Program-made: the position numbers and the translations under genes
NCBI GenBank assembly: GCA_934120045.1
Contig: CAKOTF010000003.1
Coordinates: forward strand, 131,136-195,135
Reading direction: 5' to 3'
DNA length: 64,000 nucleotides
DNA from: an uncultured Clostridia bacterium
GTDB lineage: Bacteria; Bacillota; Clostridia; TANB77; CAG-508
The notes under the pieces: generated by a model
The model's database searches: none
What the model saw: only the letters and a program-made list of their open reading frames with translations
Told to the model about the DNA's origin: nothing
Part shown: in pieces, positions 1-9,200 of the stretch
Position numbering within the stretch: position 1 is the stretch's first letter
Layout: each line of letters starts with the position of its first letter

Positions 1-1
1 A

Positions 2-961
2 TTTATTACACAAGCATTAGATATTTTAAAAATGAATAAAGAAGCAGATAAATTTTATAGTGAGTTTTGCAGAATAACACAAAGTAAAAATGGAATGTGG
101 GAGCAGAGGTTTTATACAGATGGAAGACTAGCGCCTTGTTGGGGATATCAAGTTGATGAAACAGCTAGTGTAGTTTATGGAGTGTATAATCATTATGAAT
201 ATACTAAAAATGAAGAATTTTTGAAAGAAAATTTACATATGTGTGAATTAGCAATTACATTTTTGAAAAAATATGTTTATGATGTATTAGAAAATGTAGG
301 AAAATATCCTATAAGTTATGATATTTGGGAAGAAAATGATAAAGGAATACATATGTATTCTTTGGCAAGTATTTTTTCAGCATTTGATACTATGAAAAAA
401 ATATATAAAGCATTGGGAAAAAATGTTTCTGATTTTGAAAACAATAGATTAAAAGAGGAAAAAATAAACAAAAATATTAAAGAAATAGATGAATTAATGT
501 TAAAAGTAAAAGAATATATTGAACAAAATCTATATGATGAAAATAGAAAATCATATGTAAGAAATACAGAAGATAGAAGAATTGATATAAGTTTACTTGG
601 AGCTGTTTATCCATTCAATGTATTTTCACCAAAAGAGAAAAAAGTTTTAAATACAGTTGAAAATATAAATTTAACACTTAGAACATATACAGGTGGATAT
701 CAAAGATATGAAAATGATGGATATAGAAATGGATCTCCTTGGCCAATTTCAAATCTATGGATGACATTATATTACTTAGAAATAGGCGAAAAGAAAAAAG
801 CTAAAGAAACATTTGACTTTGTATTAAAAACAGTTGGGAAACATAGTTTTTTAGGTGAGCAGGTAGATAATTCAACATTGAAACCAAATTGGGTTATTGG
901 ATTAGGTTGGTCACATGCAATGTTTATTATAGTTTTAGAAAAACTTTCTAATATAAAGTAG
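2..961 (+). CDS. Glucoamylase-like glycoside hydrolase (GH15 family), 5' end outside window
   Basis: C-terminal part of an (alpha/alpha)6-barrel hydrolase of the GH15 type, which releases glucose from alpha-glucans or related oligosaccharides. Numbering from the Met at 32, the general-acid motif is YDIWEEND (E100/E101) and the general-base region is LGEQVD (E276). The segments GGYQRYENDGY and GSPWPISNLWM are also typical of the family. The frame is open through the window edge, upstream of the Met at 32, with no ribosome binding site there, so the gene is cut by the window and that Met is internal. No signal peptide can be judged. The exact substrate is not determinable; a trehalase-like GH15 activity is an alternative. 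Confidence 0.8.
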   Translation, partial: FITQALDILKMNKEADKFYSEFCRITQSKNGMWEQRFYTDGRLAPCWGYQVDETASVVYGVYNHYEYTKNEEFLKENLHMCELAITFLKKYVYDVLENVGKYPISYDIWEENDKGIHMYSLASIFSAFDTMKKIYKALGKNVSDFENNRLKEEKINKNIKEIDELMLKVKEYIEQNLYDENRKSYVRNTEDRRIDISLLGAVYPFNVFSPKEKKVLNTVENINLTLRTYTGGYQRYENDGYRNGSPWPISNLWMTLYYLEIGEKKKAKETFDFVLKTVGKHSFLGEQVDNSTLKPNWVIGLGWSHAMFIIVLEKLSNIK

Positions 962-1020
962 TATTAATATGAAACTTTTTTTACAACGCAAAGTAATTCT
1001 TAAATGAAAGGAAAAAAAAG

Positions 1021-1188
1021 ATGGAACAAAGTAAATGGGTTATTGTAAGAAGAGAAACAGGTTTTGAAAGAATTAAAAGAAGTATAAAAAATATGTTTTT
1101 CAGATTATTCAAAAAGGATAAAAAATGTAAAAAGACAGAAGATAAAGTAAGAAAAAGTGGAGAAATAGTAGTGGAGATTATTGCTTAG
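1021..1188 (+). CDS. Small basic hypothetical protein (55 aa)
   Basis: A short ORF beginning MEQSKWVIVRRETGFERIKR, preceded by AAAGGA about 12 nt upstream of the ATG. It is rich in Lys and Arg. A central amphipathic stretch (IKNMFFRLFKKDKKCKK) could bind membrane or nucleic acid. It ends about 40 bp before a strong hairpin terminator, which fits an expressed small gene. Base composition matches the AT-rich host, unlike the GC-rich gene that converges on it. I do not recognise the family. Confidence 0.5.
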   Translation: MEQSKWVIVRRETGFERIKRSIKNMFFRLFKKDKKCKKTEDKVRKSGEIVVEIIA

Positions 1189-1226
1189 ATATACCCAAGC
1201 AATGAGTTTACTATTTAAAGATAAAG

Positions 1227-1259
1227 AAAGCCAGCCGAAATGAATTCGGCTGGCTTTTT
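1227..1259. terminator. Bidirectional Rho-independent terminator
   Basis: A perfect 13-bp stem (AAAGCCAGCCGAA pairing with TTCGGCTGGCTTT) around a 5-nt loop. It has a T run on the plus side and an A-rich flank that serves the minus strand. It lies between the small plus-strand gene and the converging GC-rich gene. The GC-rich stem resembles that gene more than the host. Confidence 0.85.
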
Positions 1260-1285
1260 GGGTTGCTTGGGTTTTCTCTAAAGCA

Positions 1286-2440
1286 TTACTTCAGAGAATT
1301 GACGATGGAAGAGAGGGTCTCAACCATCTTTTCGTTGTGAAGGAGTTCTTTGAAAGAGAAGCCAAGGGCATTGGCTTCCACCAGAGCCTGTGCATCTTCG
1401 ATCACGAAGCCTTCAGCCTCAAGAGAACGAAGCTGATCACCGTATTTTTCCAGTACCTTAACGGTGTGGAAGAGAGTGGCGATGTTGCTGTTCTGTTTAG
1501 AGGTGATGTCAGGTGCGACAGAAGAGGGCTCAGGAGTGGTCTCAACTTCAGGAACTTCTTCCTCTTCGACATTTTTTTCTTCTACGACGAACTGAGGAGA
1601 AGAAACTTTGTCTTCAGGGAAGACTGCATTGATAACAGTGGTTTTCTCAGGCTGTTTCTCTTCGTAAGAAGGGAAGTCGTTTGGGTTAAGCCCTGCAAAA
1701 GGCATGTTTCCACTAGGAATCACTTCCTGAACAGGAGTGGAAGCCTTCAGTTTGAGGATAAGTTTGCCCAGTTCAGAAGCAATACTTGCCAAGGCAGATC
1801 GAGTCTGGTCTGCACATTTGATGTTCTTAAGAACATCAGCAATTTCGGTAGAGTTACCACTCGTAAGATGCTTAGCATCTTCCTCAGTCATGCTAGATGA
1901 AGTTTGACAAGCAAGATACTTGATGACAGGATGCCAGAGCTTTTTGGAGATGTTTTCCAGTTCAGTGGGGCAATTATGCAGGATGTCTGCATTGATTGCA
2001 CAGAACGTGGGATGCATCTTCTGGTATCCGTTAAACAGATACACGACCAGATCTGGAATTTCTTCCTTAAGAATGCTTTCTTTACCATCCATTTTGCTGG
2101 AGGTAAAGCCCAGAATGTTCAAGGCTTTCTCTGTTTCACCAGAGATTTCCTTGGTAGACGCAGTGTCTACATTTAACTTTAGGAGAAGACTCAACACTGC
2201 GCTGAAATCACTTCTCTTATTCCGGCCATCGGCAGGATAAGTGCAAAGAAGCAGTTCCAGAGCCTTTTTAAAAGCCTCTTCGTTACGCTGGGGGGATGCA
2301 ACAACCTCAGGAGATGCAACTTCAACAGTTGTCTCAGTTTTGAGGACATTAGAAGAAGCGAGCTTTTCAGCAGCTTTCTTCTTCAGGGCGTCCTGAAAAG
2401 CCTTTTTGGTGGTTGCGGACTTGCTAGTTTTCTTAGTCAT
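1286..2440 (-). CDS. GC-rich orphan protein, 384 aa, unknown function
   Basis: An intact minus-strand gene whose composition (mid-40s percent GC, with many CTG, AAG, GTC and GGC codons) is far from the AT-rich neighbours. I chose the start at 2440 because GGAGGAAATT sits directly before that ATG; the in-frame ATG at 2452 overlaps the ribosome binding site. The protein has a Lys-rich N-terminus (MTKKTSKSATTKKAFQDALK), a helical middle, an acidic Glu/Pro/Val linker at about residues 265-315 and a helical C-terminus. No signal peptide or membrane segment is seen. It has its own promoter and terminator. Function is unknown; the linker suggests two folded parts joined flexibly. Confidence 0.75.
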   Translation of the reverse strand: MTKKTSKSATTKKAFQDALKKKAAEKLASSNVLKTETTVEVASPEVVASPQRNEEAFKKALELLLCTYPADGRNKRSDFSAVLSLLLKLNVDTASTKEISGETEKALNILGFTSSKMDGKESILKEEIPDLVVYLFNGYQKMHPTFCAINADILHNCPTELENISKKLWHPVIKYLACQTSSSMTEEDAKHLTSGNSTEIADVLKNIKCADQTRSALASIASELGKLILKLKASTPVQEVIPSGNMPFAGLNPNDFPSYEEKQPEKTTVINAVFPEDKVSSPQFVVEEKNVEEEEVPEVETTPEPSSVAPDITSKQNSNIATLFHTVKVLEKYGDQLRSLEAEGFVIEDAQALVEANALGFSFKELLHNEKMVETLSSIVNSLK

Positions 2441-2494
2441 AATTTCCTCCATAAAAAATAAATAAAACCCAATGTGTATAAACGATATAAATAT

Positions 2495-2523
2495 AGTATA
2501 GCACTATTTACATAATTTGTCAA
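2495..2523 (-). promoter_or_regulatory. Sigma-A promoter of the GC-rich gene
   Basis: Read on the minus strand: TTGACA (2523-2518), 17-nt spacer, TATACT (2500-2495). The start codon at 2440 lies about 50 nt downstream. The -35 is perfect and the -10 has one mismatch. Confidence 0.75.
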
Positions 2524-2568
2524 CAAATGAACGAATATGAAAATTTAATACAAAATTTTACAAAATAC

Positions 2569-2597
2569 TTGAAAAAATTCATTAAGATTTATATAAT
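2569..2597 (+). promoter_or_regulatory. Sigma-A promoter of the DUF975 gene
   Basis: TTGAAA (2569-2574), 17-nt spacer, TATAAT (2592-2597), 50 nt before the ATG at 2648. It is arranged back-to-back with the promoter of the minus-strand GC-rich gene. Confidence 0.7.
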
Positions 2598-2647
2598 GTT
2601 AATAATATTATTTATAATATGAAATACAAAAGAAGGGAGGAATAAAA

Positions 2648-3469
2648 ATGGTTGCAACAGACATAAGAAAAGAAGCAAGAGAATCATTAAAAAACAAATG
2701 GGTTAAAGCTGCACTAATAATTTTTATACAAATTTTAATAACAGGATTATTAACAGGAATTGAAAAAGCTCTTGGAGATAATTCAGTATTAGCAGCAATA
2801 ATATCAATTATAGAGGTTATTATAGGAATTCCATTATCATTTGGAATGGTAGCAGTATTTATAAAATTAAAAAGAAATGAAGAAGTAAACTATTTTGATT
2901 TTATAAAAATAGGATTTGATAACTTTACTAGAGCATGGGGATTATGTTTTAGAACATTATTAAAAATGATATTACCAATAATTTGTGTTATATTAGCAAT
3001 TATGATTGTTACAATAATGTTTACTGCTGGTGGAATTGCAGGAATGGCAATGAAGGCAGGTCAACAAGCATTAGGATTAGTAATAATTGGAATTATAATA
3101 TATGTTATAGCACTTGCATATGCTGTAATAATAGGATTAAAATATGCCTTAACAATATGTATTGCATATGATAATCCAGATATGTCTACAAAAGATGTTG
3201 TTGAAAAGAGTGCTGAATTAATGGTTGGTCATAGAGGAGATTTATTTGTATTATTATTATCATTCTTAGGTTGGGCATTATTATGCTATCTTCCATGTGT
3301 TTTAGCAACAGCTTGTGTATTAGTTCCAGTTTTGGCAATAATATTTATAGTTGGAGCTGTTTGTGGAGTATTATGCTTAGGAGCATATGTTCAAATAGCA
3401 AGAATATGTTTCTATGATGATGTTTTAAAATTAAATTCAGAAAAAACAACAGCAGAAGTTCAAGAATAA
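2648..3469 (+). CDS. DUF975 family integral membrane protein
   Basis: A 273-aa polytopic membrane protein. The N-terminal IRKEARESLKNKWVKA matches the hallmark start of DUF975 (a short amphipathic helix before the first membrane segment). About five or six hydrophobic segments follow (near residues 20-40, 48-72, 100-130, 140-165, 195-215 and 220-245), then a short charged tail. The ribosome binding site is GGGAGG. It has its own promoter and terminator, so it is a single-gene unit. The biochemical role of DUF975 proteins is not established. Confidence 0.8.
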   Translation: MVATDIRKEARESLKNKWVKAALIIFIQILITGLLTGIEKALGDNSVLAAIISIIEVIIGIPLSFGMVAVFIKLKRNEEVNYFDFIKIGFDNFTRAWGLCFRTLLKMILPIICVILAIMIVTIMFTAGGIAGMAMKAGQQALGLVIIGIIIYVIALAYAVIIGLKYALTICIAYDNPDMSTKDVVEKSAELMVGHRGDLFVLLLSFLGWALLCYLPCVLATACVLVPVLAIIFIVGAVCGVLCLGAYVQIARICFYDDVLKLNSEKTTAEVQE

Positions 3470-3480
3470 ATAATGAAAAT

Positions 3481-3512
3481 AAAATGGGATGAATTATTCA
3501 TCTCATTTTTCT
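3481..3512 (+). terminator. Rho-independent terminator after the DUF975 gene
   Basis: Stem AAAATGGGATG pairing with CATCTCATTTT (one G-T pair), followed by T residues, 11 nt after the stop codon. Confidence 0.75.
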
Positions 3513-3527
3513 TATTTGTTTTATATA

Positions 3528-3555
3528 TTGAAAATAAAAAATAATATGATATAAT
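3528..3555 (+). promoter_or_regulatory. Promoter of ruvB
   Basis: TTGAAA (3528-3533), 16-nt spacer, TATAAT (3550-3555), about 31 nt before the ruvB start codon. Confidence 0.6.
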
Positions 3556-3586
3556 ATGTACATAAATTAAAAAATGAGGAAAAAAT

Positions 3587-4591
3587 ATGGAAGAAGAATT
3601 TAACATAAGACCAGAATTAGAAAGTCCAATAGAAGAAAAAATAGAAAATTCTCTGAGACCACAAACATTAGATGAATATATAGGACAAACAAAAGTAAAA
3701 GAAAATATGAAAATATATATAGAAGCAGCAAAAAAAAGAGAAGAACCATTAGATCATTGCTTATTTTATGGACCACCAGGACTTGGAAAAACAACAATAG
3801 CAAATATAATAGCAAATGAAATGAAATCAAATATAAAAATCACATCAGGTCCAGCAATAGAAAGACCAGGAGATTTAGCTGCTATTTTAACAAATTTATC
3901 TGAAAATGATGTATTATTTATAGATGAAATACACAGATTAAGTAAAAATGTAGAAGAAATACTTTATCCAGCATTAGAAGATTTCACGTTAGATATAGTA
4001 ATTGGAAAAGGGCCAAGTGCAAAATCAATAAGAATAGATTTACCTAAATTTACATTAATAGGAGCAACAACTAAAGCTGGTTCATTAACAACACCATTAA
4101 GAGATAGATTTGGAATAATTCATAAATTAGAATTATATACACCAGAAGATTTGAGTACAATTGTAACACGTTCTGCAAAAATATTAGGAATAGACATAGA
4201 TGAAAATGCCTCATATGAAATTGCAAGAAGATCAAGAGGAACACCTAGAATTGCAAATAGATTATTAAAAAGAGTAAGAGATTATGCTGCAGTATTAGGA
4301 GATGGGAACATAACATTAAAAATAACAAAACATGCATTAAATCAACTTGAAATAGATGAAATTGGTTTAGATGAAACAGATAGGAAAATGTTAGAATTAA
4401 TGATAAACCAATATCAAGGACGACCTGTTGGAGTTGAAACAATAGCAACATCATTAGGGGAAGAAGTGGATACTATTGAAGATGTATATGAGCCATATTT
4501 AATTCAAATAGGATATATTTCTAGAACACCAAGAGGAAGAATGGTAATGCCACCAGCTTATGAACATTTAGGATATACATTTTTAGGATAA
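3587..4591 (+). CDS. ruvB: Holliday junction branch migration ATPase RuvB
   Basis: The hexameric motor that, with RuvA, drives Holliday-junction branch migration in recombinational repair. At 334 aa it is a normal length. Visible motifs: the N-terminal LRPQTLDEYIGQ, Walker A GPPGLGKTT (62-70), Walker B DEIH (113-116), the sensor/Arg-finger region GATTKAGSLTTPLRDRFG and the winged-helix C-terminus with RTPRGRM. ruvA and ruvC are not adjacent, unlike the common ruvAB operon; ruvB here has its own promoter and terminator. Confidence 0.97.
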   Translation: MEEEFNIRPELESPIEEKIENSLRPQTLDEYIGQTKVKENMKIYIEAAKKREEPLDHCLFYGPPGLGKTTIANIIANEMKSNIKITSGPAIERPGDLAAILTNLSENDVLFIDEIHRLSKNVEEILYPALEDFTLDIVIGKGPSAKSIRIDLPKFTLIGATTKAGSLTTPLRDRFGIIHKLELYTPEDLSTIVTRSAKILGIDIDENASYEIARRSRGTPRIANRLLKRVRDYAAVLGDGNITLKITKHALNQLEIDEIGLDETDRKMLELMINQYQGRPVGVETIATSLGEEVDTIEDVYEPYLIQIGYISRTPRGRMVMPPAYEHLGYTFLG

Positions 4592-4607
4592 ATTTACTAT
4601 TATAATA

Positions 4608-4640
4608 AAGAAAAGTTATCATTTTGATAACTTTTCTTAT
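4608..4640 (+). terminator. Terminator of ruvB
   Basis: A perfect 14-bp stem (AAGAAAAGTTATCA with TGATAACTTTTCTT) and a TTT loop, 17 nt after the ruvB stop. Confidence 0.8.
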
Positions 4641-4730
4641 GAATTTAAAAAAATATTTTTCTTGAAAGTATTGATAAAACTAGAGCTGAAAAAAATATTT
4701 AAAAAACTTGAAAAAAATTCAAAAAAAGTG

Positions 4731-4759
4731 TTGACAAATTTTAGATTCGGTACTATAAT
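4731..4759 (+). promoter_or_regulatory. Consensus promoter of the tRNA-Gly gene
   Basis: TTGACA (4731-4736), exactly 17 nt, TATAAT (4754-4759), about 35 nt before the tRNA 5' end. Full consensus, as expected for a stable RNA. Confidence 0.85.
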
Positions 4760-4793
4760 AATAAATGTCTTAAGGAGAGAGACAGAACAACAT

Positions 4794-4867
<74 letters not shown>

Positions 4868-4874
4868 AAAATTG

Positions 4875-4903
4875 AAACAAACGATAACTCGTTTGTTTTT
4901 ATT
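4875..4903 (+). terminator. Terminator of tRNA-Gly
   Basis: Stem AAACAAACGA / TCGTTTGTTT, loop TAAC, then a T run; it begins 8 nt after the tRNA. Confidence 0.8.
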
Positions 4904-4956
4904 TTATCTTAGTGAGTATAATATTCACTAACCTTACTCATTCAAACAAAATGAGT
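4893..4956 (+). promoter_or_regulatory. rpsF promoter region with palindromes
   Basis: A TATAAT hexamer (4917-4922) lies inside the loop of a 7-bp inverted repeat, TTAGTGA (4909-4915) and TCACTAA (4925-4931). A weak -35 (TTGTTT, 4893-4898) is 18 nt upstream. A second inverted repeat, ACTCATT (4936-4942) with AATGAGT (4950-4956), lies in the presumed 5' UTR just before the ribosome binding site. The first could be an operator over the -10; the second could be a translational control hairpin such as an S6 autoregulatory leader. Both roles are inferred. Confidence 0.4.
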
Positions 4957-4982
4957 TATATATCCAGAAGGAGGTGAAAATA

Positions 4983-5267
4983 ATGAATAAATACGAGAGT
5001 GTTGTCATTATTAATCCAAATGTTGATGAAGCTGGTTTAAAAGCTTTAGAAGACAAATTTACAGGATTAATCAATGCAAATGGAAAAGTTGCTGAAGTTG
5101 AAAACATGGGTAAAAAGAAATTAGCATATGATATCAAGAAAAACAAAGAAGCATATTATATGGTATTTAAATTCGAAGCTAACCCAACACTTATAGCAGA
5201 ACTTGAAAGAGTTTATAGAATAACAGATGAAGTACTAAAATTCATCACAACAAGAAATATTGACTAA
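4983..5267 (+). CDS. rpsF: 30S ribosomal protein S6
   Basis: 94-aa S6 beginning MNKYESVVIINP, which binds S18 and 16S rRNA in the small-subunit platform. I chose the ATG at 4983 because AAGGAGGT lies 5-6 nt upstream; the GTG at 4974 is part of that ribosome binding site. It leads the conserved rpsF-ssb-rpsR operon. Confidence 0.96.
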   Translation: MNKYESVVIINPNVDEAGLKALEDKFTGLINANGKVAEVENMGKKKLAYDIKKNKEAYYMVFKFEANPTLIAELERVYRITDEVLKFITTRNID

Positions 5268-5342
5268 TTATCAATAATAGATTGTTATAACCAATCAAAT
5301 TGTGGGGCCGAATTAAAGTAGAAAGGTAAAAAGGTATAAAAT

Positions 5343-5765
5343 ATGAATAAAGTAATTTTAATGGGTAGATTAACAAGAGACCCAGAAGTAAGATATACAC
5401 AAACAAATAATACAGTTGTTGCATCATTCTCACTTGCAGTAAATAGAAGATTTGCTAAACAAGGTGAAGAAAGACAAGCAGATTTTATAAACATAGTTGC
5501 TTGGAGTAAATTAGGAGAATTTTGTAGCAAATACTTTAAAAAAGGTCAACAAGTAGGAATTATAGGAAGAATTCAAACAAGAACATGGGATGATGACCAA
5601 GGTCAAAAACACTATGTTACAGAAGTTGTTGCCGAAGAAGCTTATTTTGCAGATAGTAGAAGAGATGGAGAAGGAGCAAGTTCTTCATTCGAAAATACAT
5701 TTGGAAATTCAATGCCAGGTGGAACAGATTTTGAAGTATCTTCAAGTGATGACCTACCATTTTAG
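5343..5765 (+). CDS. ssb: Single-stranded DNA-binding protein
   Basis: 140-aa SSB: an N-terminal OB fold (MNKVILMGRLTRDPEVRYT, then FINIVAWSKLGEFCSKYFKKG), a short Gly/Ser-rich linker and the acidic partner-binding tail ending DDLPF. It binds ssDNA as a tetramer during replication and repair. It sits between rpsF and rpsR, the standard Firmicutes arrangement. Confidence 0.97.
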   Translation: MNKVILMGRLTRDPEVRYTQTNNTVVASFSLAVNRRFAKQGEERQADFINIVAWSKLGEFCSKYFKKGQQVGIIGRIQTRTWDDDQGQKHYVTEVVAEEAYFADSRRDGEGASSSFENTFGNSMPGGTDFEVSSSDDLPF

Positions 5766-5784
5766 GAAGTAGGAGGAAATAGAA

Positions 5785-6072
5785 ATGGCAGACAAGAATA
5801 AAAAAAGAAATAATAACAGAAATAAAGATTATGATGATGATTTCAACCCAAAATTCAAAAAAATGAAGAAAAAGGTTTGCCCATTATGTGGTGACAAGAA
5901 TTTTGTATTAGATTTCAAAAATTCTGATCAATTAAGAAAATTTGTTAATGATAAGGGAAAAATCTTACCAAGAAGAACAACAGGTGCTTGTGCTAAACAT
6001 CAAAGAGATATAACACTTGCTGTTAAAAGAGCTAGACATATTGCTATATTACCATATGCAGCTAAAGATTAA
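5785..6072 (+). CDS. rpsR: 30S ribosomal protein S18
   Basis: 95-aa S18 with a Lys/Asp-rich N-terminal extension, then CPLCGDKNFVLDFKN, LPRRTTGACAKHQRDIT and KRARHIAILPY. S18 pairs with S6 on the 30S platform. The two early cysteines, together with the Cys and His of the ACAKH segment, could form a metal site as in other zinc-type S18 proteins. Last gene of the rpsF-ssb-rpsR operon, followed by a terminator. Confidence 0.96.
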   Translation: MADKNKKRNNNRNKDYDDDFNPKFKKMKKKVCPLCGDKNFVLDFKNSDQLRKFVNDKGKILPRRTTGACAKHQRDITLAVKRARHIAILPYAAKD

Positions 6073-6079
6073 TAGATTA

Positions 6080-6110
6080 AAAATTCATGAAGAAATTCAT
6101 GAATTTTTTT
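6080..6110 (+). terminator. Terminator of the rpsF-ssb-rpsR operon
   Basis: Perfect 12-bp stem AAAATTCATGAA / TTCATGAATTTT, loop GAAA, then more T, 7 nt after rpsR. Confidence 0.8.
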
Positions 6111-6133
6111 GCGTTAGAATCAACAAGTATATA

Positions 6134-6162
6134 TTGAAAAATGAGCCATTTTGTGATAATAT
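6134..6162 (+). promoter_or_regulatory. Probable promoter of dnaE
   Basis: TTGAAA (6134-6139), 17-nt spacer, TAATAT (6157-6162), about 50 nt before the start codon. Confidence 0.5.
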
Positions 6163-6211
6163 TTAGCCATAATATAAGAGAAAATTACATCAAACTAGGG
6201 AGATGAAAAAA

Positions 6212-9200
6212 ATGTCAGAATTTGTGCATTTACATATACATAGTGAATTTAGCTTATTAGATGGAGCAAATAGAATAAAAGACTTGCCAGTAAGAGCAAA
6301 AGAATTAGGAATGAAAGCAATGGCAATAACAGACCATGGAGTAATGTATGGAGCCATTGACTTTTATAAAGCATGTAAAAAAGAAGGAATAAAACCAATA
6401 ATAGGATGTGAAGTATATGTTGCACCACGTTCAAGATTTGACAAAGAACCAATAGATAAACAATATTATCATTTAATATTATTAGCTAAAAATAATCAAG
6501 GATATAAAAACTTAAGTAAATTAGTATCAATAGGCTTTACAGAAGGATATTATTATAAACCAAGAATAGATTTAGAAGTATTAGAAAAATATCATGAAGG
6601 ATTAATATGTTTAAGTGCATGTTTAGCAGGTGCAGTAAATCAAGCACTATTAAATGGTCAAACAGAAAAAGCAGAAGAAATAGCATTATGGCATAAAAGA
6701 GTATTTGGAGAAGATTATTATATAGAAATACAAAATAATGGAATAAGAGAACAAGTATTAGCAAACCAAAAACTTGTACAATTGGCTAGAAAATTAGACA
6801 TACCATTAGTAGCAACAAATGATGCACATTATTTAAAAAGAGAAGATTCATATAGTCATGAAATTTTATTATGTATTCAAACAGGAAAAAGAATGAGTGA
6901 TGAAGACAGAATGAAATTTGATACAGATGAATTATATGTAAAATCACCAGAAGAAATGAGTGAATATTTTTCAGCATTTCCAGATGCAATAGAAAATACA
7001 GTAAAGATTGCAGATAAATGTAATGTAGAATTTGAATTTGGACATACAATATTACCTAATTACGATGTACCACCAGAATATCCAACACATTATGATTTCT
7101 TAAAAAAATTATGTGATGATGGAATAAAAGAAAGATATGGAGAAAATCCATCAGAAGAAATTTTGAAAAGAGCAGAATATGAAATTGGCGTAATCAAGAA
7201 AATGGGATATGTTGATTATTACCTAATAGTATGGGATTTTATACATTATGCCAAAAGCCAAGGAATACCAGTAGGACCTGGAAGAGGATCTGGAGCAGGT
7301 TCAATACTTGCTTATGCAATTGGAATAACAGATATAGATCCAATGAAATATGGATTACTATTTGAAAGATTTTTAAATCCTGAAAGAGTAAGTATGCCAG
7401 ATTTTGATGTTGACTTTTGCTATGAACATAGACAAGATGTAATAGATTATGTATCAAGAAAATATGGACATGATCATGTATCACAGATAATAACATTTGG
7501 AACAATGGCAGCAAAAATGGTAATAAGAGATGTTGCAAGAGTATTAGATTATCCATATTCAGAAGCAGATAAATTAGCAAAAATGATACCAAATGAGATA
7601 CATATAACAATTCCAAAAGCACTAGAACAAAATAGAGAATTAAAAGAATTATATGATACAGACCCAGAAGTACATAAATTATTAGAAATTGCAATGTCAT
7701 TAGAAGGAATGCCAAGACAAGCATCAACACATGCTTGTGGTGTTGTAATAACAAAAGATCCTGTAGATACTTATGTTCCATTATATGTCAGAGATGGACA
7801 AATTTCGACACAATATATAATGACAACACTAGAAGAATTAGGACTTCTAAAAATGGATTTTTTAGGTTTAAGAACATTAACAGTTATACAAGACACAATA
7901 AATCTTGTAAAACAAAATAGAGGAATAGATGTTGAATTTGATAAAGACATGTCAGACCCTAGAGTATATAAATTGTGGCAAGAAGGGAATACATCAGGAA
8001 TATTCCAGTTTGAATCACAAGGTATGACAAACTTCATGAAAGAATTAAAACCAGATTGTTTAGAAGATTTAATAGCAGGAGTTTCATTATATAGACCTGG
8101 GCCAATGGATCAAATTCCAAGATATATAAGAGGAAAACAAAATCCGGGACATAATGAATATACCCATCCAAGCTTAGAACCAATATTAAATGTAACATAT
8201 GGATGTATGGTATATCAGGAACAAGTAATGCAAATAGTAAGAGATTTAGCAGGATATTCATTAGGAAGAGCAGATTTGGTCCGTAGAGCTATGGGAAAAA
8301 AGAAACTTGATGTAATGGCAAAAGAAAGAGAAGTATTTATAAATGGCCAAGTAGATGAAAATGGAAATATAATTGTACCAGGATGTGTAAGAAATGGGAT
8401 TGATGCAGAATCTGCAAATAAAATATTTGATGAAATGTCTGAATTTGCAAAATATGCATTTAACAAATCACATGCAGCATGTTATGCAGTAGTAGCATAT
8501 AGAACAGCATATTTAAAATCATATTATCCAGCTGAATTTATGGCATCAATGTTAAACAGTTTTTTAGGAAATCTAGATAAAGTTCCAGAATATATAGATG
8601 AATGTAAAAGAATAGGCATAAAAATATTAAAACCAGATATAAATAGTAGTAGCTCAAAATTTACAGTAGAATTTGATGAAAGTCAAGACAAGAATAATCA
8701 AATAGGACAAATTCGTTTTGGATTAGGTAGTATAAAAAATGTAGGATTACAACCAATAGATAATATAATAAAAGATAGAAATGAGCATGGAAAATTTGAA
8801 GGATTTACAGATTTTTGCGAAAGAGTTGAAGGAGAAGCAGTAAATAAAAAATGTGTAGAAAGCTTAATAAAAGCAGGAACATTTGATGAATTTCCAGAAA
8901 CAAGAGCAACATTATTAGCCTCATTTGAAGCTATAATGGATTTAGCACAAAGTTATAATAAAAAAGGAATGAATGGCCAAGTATCAATGTTTGATTTAGG
9001 TGGAGAACAAGAAGAAAACAATCTAAAAGAAATAAAATATCAGTTTTCAGAGCAAGAAGAAATGACTGAAAACGAAAAATTATCAATGGAAAAAGAAATG
9101 CTTGGAATTTATATATCAGGACATCCACTAGAAAAGATAAAAGAACAAATAAAACAATTAACAAATATATCATCAAAAGAATTAAAAGAAATTGATGAAC

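Noticed and set aside
1337..1900. Plus-strand ORF of 187 aa antisense to the GC-rich gene
   Set aside because: No ribosome binding site, and odd residue make-up (Arg/Phe-rich). The minus-strand frame has promoter, site and terminator, so this is a shadow of GC-rich coding DNA.
4974..4982. Upstream GTG start for rpsF (also GTG at 12026 for rpmB and 23308 for rplO)
   Set aside because: In each case the GTG is part of the GGAGGTG ribosome binding site; the ATG downstream has proper spacing and matches the family N-terminus.
7239..7781. Minus-strand 180-aa ORF inside dnaE
   Set aside because: Leu/His-rich translation typical of reading AT-rich genes backwards; no start context. Many similar shadows exist across the window.
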